In this document: piece by piece, positions 1 through 8,823 of the stretch
Position numbering within the stretch: the stretch's first letter is position 1
Layout: each line of letters begins with the position of its first letter
From: SM23-73-3 sp964580215
GTDB taxonomy: Bacteria; Zixibacteria; MSB-5A5; SM1-73
Direction of reading: 5' to 3'
Length of the DNA stretch: 64,000 nucleotides
NCBI GenBank assembly: GCA_964580215.1
Contig: CAZOJT010000013.1
Coordinates: 1-64,000 of the forward strand
Made by a program: the position numbers and the translations under genes
The notes under the pieces: generated by a model
What the model saw: only the letters and a program-made list of their open reading frames with translations
The model's database searches: none
What the model was told of the DNA's origin: nothing

Positions 1-179
1 ATATTTTCCTAACTTTTTGGTTCTCTTTGAACCACACTTTATGCGCTGTTTTTTTACCATTTAGAGCGGGGTTGGTTAAAGACGTCTCGGATTACAAACA
101 TTCAAGTTTTAGGTTTTATTATGATAGCAAGTGTAAAATCCCGGCATGGTTCGCTAAAATTGAAATATAACTGGATTGC

Positions 180-222
180 GTAGTCCCGCCTTTGGCGGGG
201 CTGGCAAGCCATAAAGGCTTGC
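180..222 (+). repeat. GTAG-prefixed double hairpin (REP-like) upstream of ileS
   Basis: GTAG is followed by a CCCGCC/GGCGGG hairpin with a TTTG loop and then by a GGCAAGCC/GGCTTGC hairpin. Both stem types recur in other gaps of the window (32.3, 51.2, 54.4 kb). GTAG followed by a hairpin is the signature of REP elements handled by RAYT transposases. The remaining DNA from 1 to 283 shows no gene; I could not identify an ileS leader such as a T-box. Confidence 0.7.
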
Positions 223-283
223 TTATGCGATATTGAACATTTGAATTTCGGTGCATTCTAACAAGAAAGGTGAAAATCAACTG

Positions 284-3200
284 ATGTTCAAAGAGATCAA
301 AGAAGACTTCAACTTTCCGGAGATGGAAAAGAGGATACTCCAGTTCTGGGACGAGAACGATATTTTCCATAAAAGCATCCAGATCCGAAAAGACGCCCCC
401 GATTTTGTCTTCTACGAGGGACCGCCTACCGCCAATGGAAGACCGGGGATTCACCACGTGATCTCCCGTACCATAAAAGACCTTGTGTGCCGCTACAAGA
501 CCATGCGCGGGTTTAAGGTCGAACGAAAGGCGGGCTGGGATACCCACGGGCTTCCGGTGGAGATAGAGGTAGAGAAAGAATTGGGACTGGACAGCAAGGC
601 AAAAGTTGAGAAATATGGTATTGACAAATTCAACGCCCAATGCCAGAGGAGTGTCTTCCGGTATAAAAAGGAATGGGATGAACTCACCCGCAGGATCGGC
701 TACTGGCTGGATCTGAAGTCCGCGTATATCACCTGCTCCAATGAATATATAGAAAGCGTCTGGTGGATTCTGTCTCAGTTCTGGGAGAAGGATCTGATCT
801 ATCAGGGTCATCGAATTGTTCCCTATTGCCCCAGATGCGGCACCCCTCTTTCCAGCCATGAGGTGGCTCAAGGATATGAGGAGGTCTCCGATCCTTCGGT
901 ATGTGTCAAGATGAAACTGGAGGGGAAGCCTAATACCTACTTTCTGGTATGGACCACCACCCCCTGGACTTTGATCTCCAACGTGGCTTTAGCCGTGGGA
1001 AAAGATTTAGATTATGTCAAAGTGGAGCATAAAGGTGAGGAGCTAATATTAGCCAAAGCACTTCTGAATCAGGTTCTGGAGGGTGAATACCAAATAAAGG
1101 AGGAGTTTAAGGGAAAGGACTTGGAGAAACTAAGATATGAACCACTATACACCTTCGCTGAGACGGACAGATCAAAAGCGTTTTATGTGATCTTAGGAGA
1201 TTTCGTTAGTGTGGAGGAGGGAACCGGAATCGTTCATATTGCACCTGCATTTGGAGCAGACGACTATGAGGTGGGACAGAAATACAATCTACCTGTGGTT
1301 CAACCGGTGGATGTCAAGGGAGAATTCACCTCCGAAGTGACACCATGGAAAGGCATGTTTGTGAAAGATGCAGATGAGGGCATAATGGAGGATCTGAAGA
1401 AAAGGAATCTCTTGTATAAGAGAGGTGAGTATGTTCATACCTATCCCTTTTGTTGGAGATGCAACTCTCCCTTGATCTATTACGCCCGAAAGTCGTGGTA
1501 TATCCGAACCACCGCCTTCAAAGATAAGCTTCTGGAGAACAACAATAAGATAAACTGGTATCCACCTGAGATAGGTTCTGGGCGATTTGGAGAGTGGCTG
1601 GAGAATAATGTGGACTGGGCTCTCTCCCGGGAAAGATTCTGGGGAACGCCATTAAATATCTGGATCTGCGATAAGTGTGGAGAGAAAAAATCTGTGCCCA
1701 GCATAAAGGAGCTTTTAGATTCGGCGGTGCAAGATGAATTCTTAGCCTCGTTTAAAAAAGATGTAAATCTCCATAAGCCCATGATCGATCAGATCACTTT
1801 GCGATGTTCTCATTGTGACGGGGTGATGCATCGCACCCCGGAGGTGATCGATTGCTGGTTTGACTCCGGGTCCATGCCATATGCTCAATGGCATTATCCT
1901 TTTGAGCATGAGGACGATTTTAAGGGAAAGTTCCCCAGTGAGTTCATCTCCGAGGCGGTGGATCAGACCAGAGGATGGTTTTACAGCCTCTTAGCCATCT
2001 CCACATTTCTTTCTGATCAGCCTGCCTACAAAAACGTGATCGTGATCGAGTTGATTCAGGACGAGGCCGGTGCGAAAATGCATAAATCCAAAGGGAATGT
2101 GATCGATCCCTGGGAGGTTTTGAATGTCCAGGGAGCGGATGCTCTGAGATGGTATATGTTGTGGGTAAGTCAGCCCTGGCTTCCCACCAGAATCGACAAG
2201 AATGCGATAACCGAGGTGGAAAGGAAATTTTTAAGCACTCTAAGGAACACCTATTCCTTTTTTGCTCTTTATGCCAACATCGACCAATTCGATCCTTCAG
2301 AGCACCAACTTAAAGTAGGAGAGAGAACAGATCTGGACAGGTGGATCATTTCCAGATTGAATTCCTTGGTCGGGGAGGCCACCTATGCTCTGGATCATTA
2401 CGATCTGACCAGAGCCGCCCGCCAGATTCAGGAGTTTGTAATAGAGGATTTGAGTAACTGGTATGTGAGAAGGAGCCGGAGAAGGTTCTGGCAATCCGAA
2501 GAGACTAAGGATAAGATCTCCGCCTATTTAACCCTATGGGAGTGTCTGGTAGCGGTGTGCAAGCTAATCGCCCCCTACACTCCTTTCATAGCAGAAGAAC
2601 TATATAGAGAGCTTTGCGCCAAGATCGACCCGAAATTCCCGGAAAGTGTCCATCTTGTTAAGTTCCCTGAAGTTGTGGAAAAATATGTCGACAAAAGATT
2701 GGAACAGAAGATGAACAACTTGCGAAGGATCGTCATCTTAGGAAGGGTGGCTCGAAGCAGAGCGCAAATAAAGATAAGGCAACCATTGGGAGAAATACTG
2801 GTGGCTCTTCCCCAGGGAGAGTCAAAAAAGGATTTGGAATCTTTATTCGATTTAATTTCGGAAGAGCTTAATGTAAAAAAGATCTCCTCATGGGATGCAG
2901 ATCTTCAGTTGAGCCAGCTTTCTGCCAAGCCAAATTTCACCAGACTGGGTCCCAAGTTGGGAAAAAAGGCAAATCAAATGGCAGAGAAGATAAAATCGTT
3001 GAGTCAGGATGAGCTAAAGAAATTCAAAGAGGAAGGTAAATTGAAGATAGATTTAGATGGAGAAAGCTTGGAGTTGGAGCCGGATGATATGGAGATAACG
3101 GAGAAGGAAAAAGAGGGTTGGGTGGTGGAGTCGGAAAACGAGTATAGGCTGGCGCTCTCCACCATCTTAACAGACGAACTTAAGGATGAGGGATTTGCGC

Positions 3201-3445
3201 GGGAACTGGTCAATAAGATTCAAAACATGCGTAAGGCGGCAGACTTTGAGGTGATGGATCGAATAAAGACAGATATCAAAACCACTCCCCGGCTCAACCG
3301 GGCCATAAAAGCATTTGAGGATCACATCAAAAAAGAGACGCTATCTGAAAAACTCTCCCTTTCCGGAGCTAAAGGTGAGCGTATTGAGGAGTGGGATATA
3401 AATGGAGAGAAGGCGGTGATTTCGATAGAAAGAGTTAGACCTTAA
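284..3445 (+). CDS. ileS: Isoleucyl-tRNA synthetase (class I, long IleS2-like form)
   Basis: Charges tRNA-Ile with isoleucine in the cytoplasm. The protein is about 1050 residues. The class I HIGH signature appears as GIHH shortly after YEGPPTANGRPG, and the KMSKS loop as KMHKSKGN about 610 residues in. Two CxxC pairs (WICDKCG and CSHCDG) lie in the connective/editing region. The anticodon-binding region follows, with a C-terminal extension typical of the long eukaryote-like form often linked to low mupirocin sensitivity (family knowledge, not shown here). An upstream in-frame GTG at 251 exists, but ATG 284 is chosen because AAAGGTGA sits about 10 nt before it and the protein then begins MFKEIKEDFNFPEMEKRI, the usual IleS start. 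It heads an ileS-dksA-lspA-rluD run; ileS-lspA linkage is common in bacteria. Confidence 0.96.
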   Translation: MFKEIKEDFNFPEMEKRILQFWDENDIFHKSIQIRKDAPDFVFYEGPPTANGRPGIHHVISRTIKDLVCRYKTMRGFKVERKAGWDTHGLPVEIEVEKELGLDSKAKVEKYGIDKFNAQCQRSVFRYKKEWDELTRRIGYWLDLKSAYITCSNEYIESVWWILSQFWEKDLIYQGHRIVPYCPRCGTPLSSHEVAQGYEEVSDPSVCVKMKLEGKPNTYFLVWTTTPWTLISNVALAVGKDLDYVKVEHKGEELILAKALLNQVLEGEYQIKEEFKGKDLEKLRYEPLYTFAETDRSKAFYVILGDFVSVEEGTGIVHIAPAFGADDYEVGQKYNLPVVQPVDVKGEFTSEVTPWKGMFVKDADEGIMEDLKKRNLLYKRGEYVHTYPFCWRCNSPLIYYARKSWYIRTTAFKDKLLENNNKINWYPPEIGSGRFGEWLENNVDWALSRERFWGTPLNIWICDKCGEKKSVPSIKELLDSAVQDEFLASFKKDVNLHKPMIDQITLRCSHCDGVMHRTPEVIDCWFDSGSMPYAQWHYPFEHEDDFKGKFPSEFISEAVDQTRGWFYSLLAISTFLSDQPAYKNVIVIELIQDEAGAKMHKSKGNVIDPWEVLNVQGADALRWYMLWVSQPWLPTRIDKNAITEVERKFLSTLRNTYSFFALYANIDQFDPSEHQLKVGERTDLDRWIISRLNSLVGEATYALDHYDLTRAARQIQEFVIEDLSNWYVRRSRRRFWQSEETKDKISAYLTLWECLVAVCKLIAPYTPFIAEELYRELCAKIDPKFPESVHLVKFPEVVEKYVDKRLEQKMNNLRRIVILGRVARSRAQIKIRQPLGEILVALPQGESKKDLESLFDLISEELNVKKISSWDADLQLSQLSAKPNFTRLGPKLGKKANQMAEKIKSLSQDELKKFKEEGKLKIDLDGESLELEPDDMEITEKEKEGWVVESENEYRLALSTILTDELKDEGFARELVNKIQNMRKAADFEVMDRIKTDIKTTPRLNRAIKAFEDHIKKETLSEKLSLSGAKGERIEEWDINGEKAVISIERVRP

Positions 3446-3458
3446 GTGGAGGAAGAAG

Positions 3459-3845
3459 ATGAAGAAGAAGGATCTACAAAAATACGAAGCCCTGCTTTTA
3501 GCCAAGCGGGCGGAGTTGTTGGAGGAGCTGGGACTTTTGAAAAAAACCGGCTTGAACAGCACTCTCAAGGACGCATCCGGTGAGATTTCCTCCTACTCCA
3601 CCCATATGGCGGATCAGGGCACAGATTCCTTTGAAAGGGAAAAGACGTTTCAATTAGCCTCCAAAAGCGGCAGGTTCCTTCATCACATAGACGAGGCTCT
3701 GCGCCGCATCAAGGACAAAACCTATGGGAAATGCCAGGAATGCGGAAAGGAGATAAGCCCCGCCCGACTGGAGGCAGTTCCCCATGCCCGATTTTGCATC
3801 GCCTGCAAAGAGAAAGAGGAACTCAAAAAGGCTAAGCAAACTTGA
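3459..3845 (+). CDS. DksA/TraR-family C4 zinc-finger protein
   Basis: A 128-residue protein with a charged coiled-coil first half, the MADQGTDS acidic tip region and a C-terminal four-cysteine zinc finger (CQECGK ... CIACKEK). This is the layout of DksA/TraR proteins, which bind the secondary channel of RNA polymerase and tune transcription initiation, often with ppGpp. GGAGGAAGAAG directly precedes the ATG, 13 bases after the ileS stop, so co-transcription with ileS is likely. Its place between ileS and lspA is seen in several phyla, where it is often just labelled TraR/DksA zinc-finger protein. Whether it acts as true DksA cannot be decided here. Confidence 0.9.
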   Translation: MKKKDLQKYEALLLAKRAELLEELGLLKKTGLNSTLKDASGEISSYSTHMADQGTDSFEREKTFQLASKSGRFLHHIDEALRRIKDKTYGKCQECGKEISPARLEAVPHARFCIACKEKEELKKAKQT

Positions 3846-3863
3846 TGAAAGCTTTGACCCGTG

Positions 3864-3887
3864 GGTGTGAACCATGCGGTGCATACC
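3864..3887. repeat. 24-nt hairpin microrepeat at the 5' end of lspA
   Basis: The outer arms GGTGTG and CATACC pair with one G-T wobble, flanking an inner ACC...GGT. A close relative lies at 7750-7773 in non-coding DNA (GGTATG ... CATACC, same inner AACC/GGT spacing), so this is a dispersed repeat. It overlaps the only in-frame GTG codons upstream of the lspA TTG start. Confidence 0.6.
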
Positions 3888-3899
3888 GCAGGAGATGAT

Positions 3900-4463
3900 T
3901 TGGTCAAAAAATATGCCCAGGCTTTTCCTCGCAGATTTTTGATCATCACCGTTCTGGCTATCCTTGTCGATCAACTTTCCAAAACTGCGGTGATTCGTCT
4001 TCTTTCTCCGGGTGAGTCTGTTCCGGTTCTGGGTGATCTTTTCAGGCTCACTCTTGTTTTAAATCCGGGCGGTGTGTTCGGAACCAGATTAGGAAGTCAA
4101 AATTTCTACACCTTCATCTCTCTTTTAGCCATGGGGGTCGCCTTATGGTTTTTCTTCAAGACCAGAACAAAAGAAAACAGTTTCAGGATAGGGCTTTGCT
4201 TAGTTTTGGGAGGGGCGATGGGAAATCTGATCGACCGTTTCCGCTTTGGAGAGGTGGTCGATTTTCTGGATTTCGATTTCTTTAATATAACTCTTCCCCC
4301 AACAAAAGTCTTATTTTTCAAGTTCCCCGGTTTTTATCTTGATCGCTGGCCCGTGTTCAATTTAGCGGACAGCTTTGTCCTGATAGGAATGGTTTTGATA
4401 ATCATCCATATGCTGTTTTTCAAAGAAATCCCGACCAGTGATACCTCTGATAAGTCCGAGTGA
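3900..4463 (+). CDS. lspA: Lipoprotein signal peptidase II
   Basis: Inner-membrane aspartyl protease that cleaves the signal peptide of diacylglyceryl-modified prolipoproteins. Four hydrophobic segments are visible, with the family motifs DQLSK in the first, NLIDR...GEVVDFLDF (first catalytic Asp) and FNLADSF (second catalytic Asp). The frame is open from a GTG at 3861, but those extra 13 codons are mostly a dispersed hairpin repeat. TTG 3900 has AGGAG 5 nt upstream and gives an 11-residue lead before the first membrane segment, as usual for LspA, so I prefer it. It ends 3 nt before rluD, suggesting translational coupling. Its presence implies a lipoprotein pathway and supports a diderm cell. 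Confidence 0.9.
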   Translation: MVKKYAQAFPRRFLIITVLAILVDQLSKTAVIRLLSPGESVPVLGDLFRLTLVLNPGGVFGTRLGSQNFYTFISLLAMGVALWFFFKTRTKENSFRIGLCLVLGGAMGNLIDRFRFGEVVDFLDFDFFNITLPPTKVLFFKFPGFYLDRWPVFNLADSFVLIGMVLIIIHMLFFKEIPTSDTSDKSE

Positions 4464-4466
4464 TCT

Positions 4467-5441
4467 ATGGAGAAAGACTCCCTAAGAAGGATAAAAATTT
4501 CAGCTCCACAGAAAGGGTCAGGAAAAAGAATAGATTTATTCCTCTCCCAGGAGGATATTGGTCTCTCCCGTGCTTTTATTCAGAAATTGATCTCAGATCA
4601 TAATATATTGGTGGATGGCAAACCCATAAAGCCTTCTCACAAGATAAAAGGGGGAGAGAAAATCGACATTGAAGTTCCACCTTTGGAAAAACCATCCCTT
4701 GAGCCGGAGGACATCCCTTTGGATATCGCTTATGAGGACTCCGATCTTTTAGTGGTGAATAAGGAAGCGGGGATGGTGGTTCATCCTGCGGCGGGAAACT
4801 ACTCTCATACTCTGGTGAATGCCCTTCTTTTCCATTGCCATGATCTTTCTGGTATAAATGGGGTTTTGCGACCGGGCATTGTGCACCGGCTGGACAAAAA
4901 TACCTCCGGGCTTTTGGTGGTGGCAAAAAATGATTTTGCACATTTAGGCTTGGCTGAGCAGATAGAAAACCGAACTCTTTTACGTGAATATATTGCCATA
5001 ACTTGGGGACATATGCCCGCTGAGAAAGGAGCCATCGAAGCTCCCATCGGAAGAGCTACAAAAGATAGAAAAAAGATGGCGGTGACCCGATTGAAAGGTC
5101 GGGAATCGCTAACCCAGTATCAAGTTCTGGAAAGATTTGATCTGTGTGATCTTCTGTCCATTAGATTGAAGACCGGCAGGACTCATCAGATCAGAGTTCA
5201 TCTCTCTTATCTAAATCATCCGGTTTTAGGTGATCCGGAATATGGCGGCAGAGGTAAATGGATCAAAGGCATTTATGATAGAGACCGTCCTTTCGCTCAA
5301 AAGCTTTTGAGCGTAATTGAAAGGCAGGCTCTTCACGCCAAAAAGCTGGGCTTTGTCCATCCCGGGACAAAAGAATATAAAGAATTCGATTCCCCTTTGC
5401 CTGAAGATATAGAAAATGTTTTAAGTCTTCTCCGCAGATAA
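4467..5441 (+). CDS. rluD: RluA/RluD-family pseudouridine synthase
   Basis: Isomerises uridine to pseudouridine in RNA, by family most likely in 23S rRNA. An N-terminal S4 RNA-binding domain covers about residues 18-70. The catalytic domain carries the RluA-family motif HRLDKNTSGL at about residue 140, with D143 as expected nucleophile, and RTHQIRVHL further on. Length 324 residues is normal. The gene directly follows lspA with 3 nt between them and closes the ileS operon; lspA-rluD adjacency is common. RluD is the likeliest member from context, but RluA and RluC types cannot be excluded. Confidence 0.9.
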   Translation: MEKDSLRRIKISAPQKGSGKRIDLFLSQEDIGLSRAFIQKLISDHNILVDGKPIKPSHKIKGGEKIDIEVPPLEKPSLEPEDIPLDIAYEDSDLLVVNKEAGMVVHPAAGNYSHTLVNALLFHCHDLSGINGVLRPGIVHRLDKNTSGLLVVAKNDFAHLGLAEQIENRTLLREYIAITWGHMPAEKGAIEAPIGRATKDRKKMAVTRLKGRESLTQYQVLERFDLCDLLSIRLKTGRTHQIRVHLSYLNHPVLGDPEYGGRGKWIKGIYDRDRPFAQKLLSVIERQALHAKKLGFVHPGTKEYKEFDSPLPEDIENVLSLLRR

Positions 5442-5923
5442 TCCCAACTAACTCTGTTGGGGCGAGGGTTGAACCCCCGTTCCCGCTTCCCGTTGGTGTT
5501 CTTCACCAACGGGAAACGAACGCCGGTGAAAAATACCCTCTCGGAGCAGGAGAGCCAGAGATTCTTCCTCCCACCTCTGGCGGGACTCAGAATGACACGA
5601 GCACTGTCACCCTGAACGAAGTGAAGGGTCTCACGCTCCATAGTCGAGGGTGCCCTCCCAGACGGGTCTCCGTCACCCTCGACCAAAAACTATGTGGCAG
5701 GGTAAGGGCTTGTCCTGAAGGCGCAGGCCGAAGGATACCCTGACACAACACCATCCAGTTACTTCGCACACTCCTTAAAAGAGGTCTCTGAAAAGGTGCA
5801 GAAATCGGGCGGGCTAAGAGCCCGCCCTACGCGCTCGGGTATTGAATAACAATGATTTAGCCCGCGTAGGCGGGGCTCCCAGCCCCGCAAGAACGACTTT
5901 TTCAGAAATCTCTAAAAGAAATC
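5442..5923. repeat. Intergenic repeat mosaic (no gene)
   Basis: About 480 bases packed with short repeats. There is a 12-bp perfect stem with a 5-nt loop at 5487-5515 (TTCCCGTTGGTG / CACCAACGGGAA). A CACCTCTGGCGGGA unit, a TCACCCTGAACGAAGTGAAG tract and a GACGG-GTCT-CCGTC hairpin (5656-5674) follow. Two CTAC/GTAG-linked hairpins (5807-5830 and 5866-5888) lie in opposite orientation between CTCTGAAAAGG (5786) and CTTTTTCAGA (about 5898). The last arrangement resembles a REP pair bounded by inverted arms. Most units recur elsewhere in the window. Confidence 0.7.
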
Positions 5924-5952
5924 TTGACAAGCTACGTAGGTCTTTCTATTTT
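5924..5952 (+). promoter_or_regulatory. Putative sigma-70-type promoter
   Basis: TTGACA (5924-5929) and TATTTT (5947-5952) are separated by 17 bases, about 100 bases upstream of the secreted-protein gene that starts at 6055. This is a consensus match only. Confidence 0.45.
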
Positions 5953-6054
5953 TAAAGTTGACGTATAAAAACGACAGGCGAACATCTATGGTTCATTTTA
6001 TACCATCTCACAAGAATCATAATCTTTTTAAAACCTTTACTGAAAGGCGGGGAT

Positions 6055-7572
6055 ATGCTGAAGCGTTACGTTGTAATCTTGGCAGTTTTAGTGATTGCCC
6101 TTTCGGTTCCCCAGCAGGTTCTGGCTGAGGGTCAGACGTGGGGCAATGATGTTTTGGTCCATCAAGCTAACCATATTTATGGTTTTGGCATGGATCAAGG
6201 GGACAAGGATACCTTACTCGTAGTTGTAACACACACGGGTACCACTAGAGACACACTTTCTATTTATCGTTCCACGGACAACGGGCAAAATTGGAACCGT
6301 GAAAGAACCTTGATTTCTGGAGGCGATGATTTGCGTTTTGGCAAGGCAGATATTATCGCCGCAAAAGGTGACTCAAACTTTGTTTTCGTATTTTGGATAT
6401 GGGACAATGAATTATGGTACTGCAAATACAATTACGGTGACCTTTCCCCACGTTTTTGCACTACGATTGATAACGACAATGTAGTAGATTTTTCAGTTTG
6501 TCAGGACTTATGGAGTAATTACTGGCTGTACGTTGTTTACCAAACTGATCAGGATTCGGTAATATTTAAAACCTCCAGAGATTATGGTCAAACGTGGAAA
6601 TTTAAAAAGAATCTTACTGAAGTTACCCCCATCACCAGCCAACCGAGCGTTGCTTATAGTCAAGGCACCTATTTGGTGGTAGCTGGCAAAACCGACGATG
6701 ATAAGATCTATACCATTAGAAATGATAATTCCGGCTACTCTGCTGATTGGAAAGATGGGCAATACACATCTGCACACACCGACTGCGATGATCCGGTTGT
6801 AGCCGCGTCACACGCCTCCCCTGACAGCGAAGCCGTGTTCTGGGTATTCTATGAACGTTACAGTACGACCCCTCCTGCGCATTGGGTTTTGAATTTCCAC
6901 TGGAGCACAGATGCTGGTGCAAGCTGGTTCATCACATCGCAACCTACTGATACCTCAAGTGGCAACCGGCTTTATCCTTCTTTGCACGTGTTGAAGGAGA
7001 ACGAGGCGCAAAACATAACCTTAGCTTATCGCTACGAAGGGACGTCACCCAGGCAGATCCGTTACATCTACAAGCCGAACGGGCAAGTTAATCCTTCGGT
7101 CTGGATGGCACCCTACAGTGGGATAAATGATCACAGTCCCCATCACACTCCTCCGCAGAGGGCATATACTCTGAGGGGGACGGACAATTCAGTCTTCTCT
7201 GCCGTGCTTTACGTCCACGACATGCTGAATGACCTGTACTTTGACGCTTCCTCATTCACTGGAGTGGATAACGAATGGGGCGAGCAAATCGTTCAGGAAT
7301 TTTCTCTAAGGCAGAACTATCCCAATCCCTTCAATCCGTCCACAGAAATTGAATTCGAGATCCGTCGAAACGGCTGGGTGAATCTGGAAATCTACAACAT
7401 TCTGGGACAAAAGGTGCGCCAATTGCTAACAGACCATCTTGAAAAGGGTCATCATAGAATCACCTGGGACGGAAAAGACGACAATGGTAAAGATGTGGCG
7501 AACGGGATATATTTCTATCGTATCCAGACCGGAGACTTTACTGCAACAAAGAAGATGATTCTGCTCAAGTGA
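6055..7572 (+). CDS. Secreted BNR/sialidase-like beta-propeller protein with type IX-like C-terminal sorting domain
   Basis: 505 residues. A clear signal peptide (about residues 1-25, ending VLA-E) is followed by several Asp-box type motifs (STDNGQNW, SRDYGQTW, STDAGASW), which mark sialidase/BNR beta-propeller blades. The last ~85 residues start NYPNPFNPSTEIEFEI and contain LEIYNILGQKVRQL, WDGKDDNGKDVANGIYFYRI and a terminal KKMILLK. This is the FlgD-Ig-like / Por-type C-terminal domain that directs type IX export in Bacteroidetes-related phyla. No catalytic sialidase residues could be assigned, so the substrate is unknown. AAGGCGGGG precedes the ATG. It appears to be a single-gene unit. Confidence 0.85.
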   Translation: MLKRYVVILAVLVIALSVPQQVLAEGQTWGNDVLVHQANHIYGFGMDQGDKDTLLVVVTHTGTTRDTLSIYRSTDNGQNWNRERTLISGGDDLRFGKADIIAAKGDSNFVFVFWIWDNELWYCKYNYGDLSPRFCTTIDNDNVVDFSVCQDLWSNYWLYVVYQTDQDSVIFKTSRDYGQTWKFKKNLTEVTPITSQPSVAYSQGTYLVVAGKTDDDKIYTIRNDNSGYSADWKDGQYTSAHTDCDDPVVAASHASPDSEAVFWVFYERYSTTPPAHWVLNFHWSTDAGASWFITSQPTDTSSGNRLYPSLHVLKENEAQNITLAYRYEGTSPRQIRYIYKPNGQVNPSVWMAPYSGINDHSPHHTPPQRAYTLRGTDNSVFSAVLYVHDMLNDLYFDASSFTGVDNEWGEQIVQEFSLRQNYPNPFNPSTEIEFEIRRNGWVNLEIYNILGQKVRQLLTDHLEKGHHRITWDGKDDNGKDVANGIYFYRIQTGDFTATKKMILLK

Positions 7573-8102
7573 TCATTTCGTGCTCCCGGGGGATGTTACC
7601 CCAGACGAGCCCCCATACGGGTGGGGGTCTCCGTCATCCCACAGCATCAGGTCGGAGATCCCGCCCTTCGATTTACTCAGGGTGGTGACAGTTCGACTTC
7701 GCTCACTGTCCCTGAGCAAGGTCGAAGGGAGCGAAGTCGAACCACCAAAGGTATGAACCGTATGGTCCATACCAAAGGCGGGGGTGGAATAAACCCCATT
7801 CTGATACCTAACCCATAGTCTCTCTTACCACAAAGAGCAAATTCGCAATAACCTTAATGGTGAAAAGGATAGCTCCACCGTTAAGGGGGTGTGAAAAAGT
7901 TTGTAGGTCGGGTTCCGATCCCGCCTTTGGCGGGAGAGACTTAAAGTTGCGTCAGGAGCTCTACTCCTGATGCTTCGAGGTGTGTCAGGACTGAAGTCCT
8001 AACACAACACAAAAATAAAGGGTAATTAAAATATAGAAATAATACGTAGTATAAATCGAGTTAAGAATTAAATTTTAACTAAATTATACACGGAGAATCA
8101 AT
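7573..8102. repeat. Intergenic repeat mosaic upstream of the ABC operon
   Basis: No gene. From left to right: a CCCAGACG...GGTCTCCGTC unit split by a CCCCCATACGGGTGGGGG hairpin (about 7592-7640); a long imperfect palindrome of the GTTCGACTTCGCTC / GAGCGAAGTCGAAC type (7689-7741); a hairpin at 7750-7773 like the one at the lspA start; direct-repeat copy A (7796-7876, listed separately); a GTAG hairpin with CCCGCC/GGCGGG (about 7910-7935); and CAGGAGCTCTACTCCTGA-type hairpins (7954-8005). The last ~90 bases are AT-rich and probably hold the promoter of the following operon. Confidence 0.7.
7796..7876 (+). repeat. Direct repeat copy A flanking the ABC operon
   Basis: Contains TAGTCTCTCTTACCACAA and AATGGTGAAAAGGATAGCTC, both matched in the same order and orientation at 12362-12443. 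The two ~82-bp copies share most positions and bracket the 8103-12172 operon. Confidence 0.8.
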
Positions 8103-8822
8103 ATGGCTTTAATTGAATTAGATAAAGTGTCGAGAATATATGAAATGGGAGAGACTTCTATACAAGCACTTGCGGATATAAATCTCGACATTGAACAACA
8201 GACTTTTGTTTCTTTTGTTGGGCCTTCCGGCAGCGGTAAAACAACTTTACTCAATTTAATCGGTTGTTTGGATAAACCCAGTTCAGGTGAAATAAAAGTA
8301 AATGATGTTCGCGTGAATGAATTTAACCGCAAAGATGCTGCTGTTTTCCGCGGCACAAATATTGGATTTATTTTTCAGAACTTTAACCTCTTGCCTGTGC
8401 TGACAGTATATGAAAATGTTGAATATCCCTTGATCATGGTGCAAAGTATAGCCGAAAAAGAACGTCGCGAACGGGTTTTGAAGTATTTAGAAGCTGTAAG
8501 CATGACAGATCAGAAAGATAAGTACCCATCACAGATATCAGGCGGGCAGAAACAACGGGTTGCTGTTGCACGAGCACTGGTAACAGACCCGAAATTAGTT
8601 CTTGCCGACGAACCGACAGCAAATTTAGATCACAAATCAGCATTCAAGGTAATTGAGTTGATGCGCCAAATGCAGCGGGAATTAAAAACGACTTTTATCT
8701 TTTCCACCCACGATCCAAAAATAGTAAAAGAAGCCGAAATTATTTATACCCTGGAAGACGGCCGGTTAGTAAACAAGGAACTGGTGACCAATCCAAATAA
8801 CCAGGCGAAGGGAAAAAACTAA
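8103..8822 (+). CDS. ABC transporter ATP-binding protein (LolD/MacB type)
   Basis: 239-residue ATPase of an FtsX-type ABC transporter. Visible motifs are Walker A GPSGSGKTT (residues 40-48), Q-loop FQNFNLLP, signature ISGGQKQR, Walker B VLADEPT with catalytic Glu, and the H-loop STHDP. The family (LolD, MacB, FtsE) powers lipoprotein release or efflux from the inner membrane. The next gene is its FtsX-like permease, one base after the stop, and a LolA-like gene follows, so lipoprotein or outer-membrane trafficking is the likeliest role. Base and codon use look more AT-rich than neighbouring operons. Confidence 0.92.
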   Translation: MALIELDKVSRIYEMGETSIQALADINLDIEQQTFVSFVGPSGSGKTTLLNLIGCLDKPSSGEIKVNDVRVNEFNRKDAAVFRGTNIGFIFQNFNLLPVLTVYENVEYPLIMVQSIAEKERRERVLKYLEAVSMTDQKDKYPSQISGGQKQRVAVARALVTDPKLVLADEPTANLDHKSAFKVIELMRQMQRELKTTFIFSTHDPKIVKEAEIIYTLEDGRLVNKELVTNPNNQAKGKN

Positions 8823-8823
8823 A

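Noticed and set aside
119..871. 250-codon minus-strand frame at the ileS start
   Set aside because: Antisense shadow of the ileS catalytic core; no motif or ribosome site.
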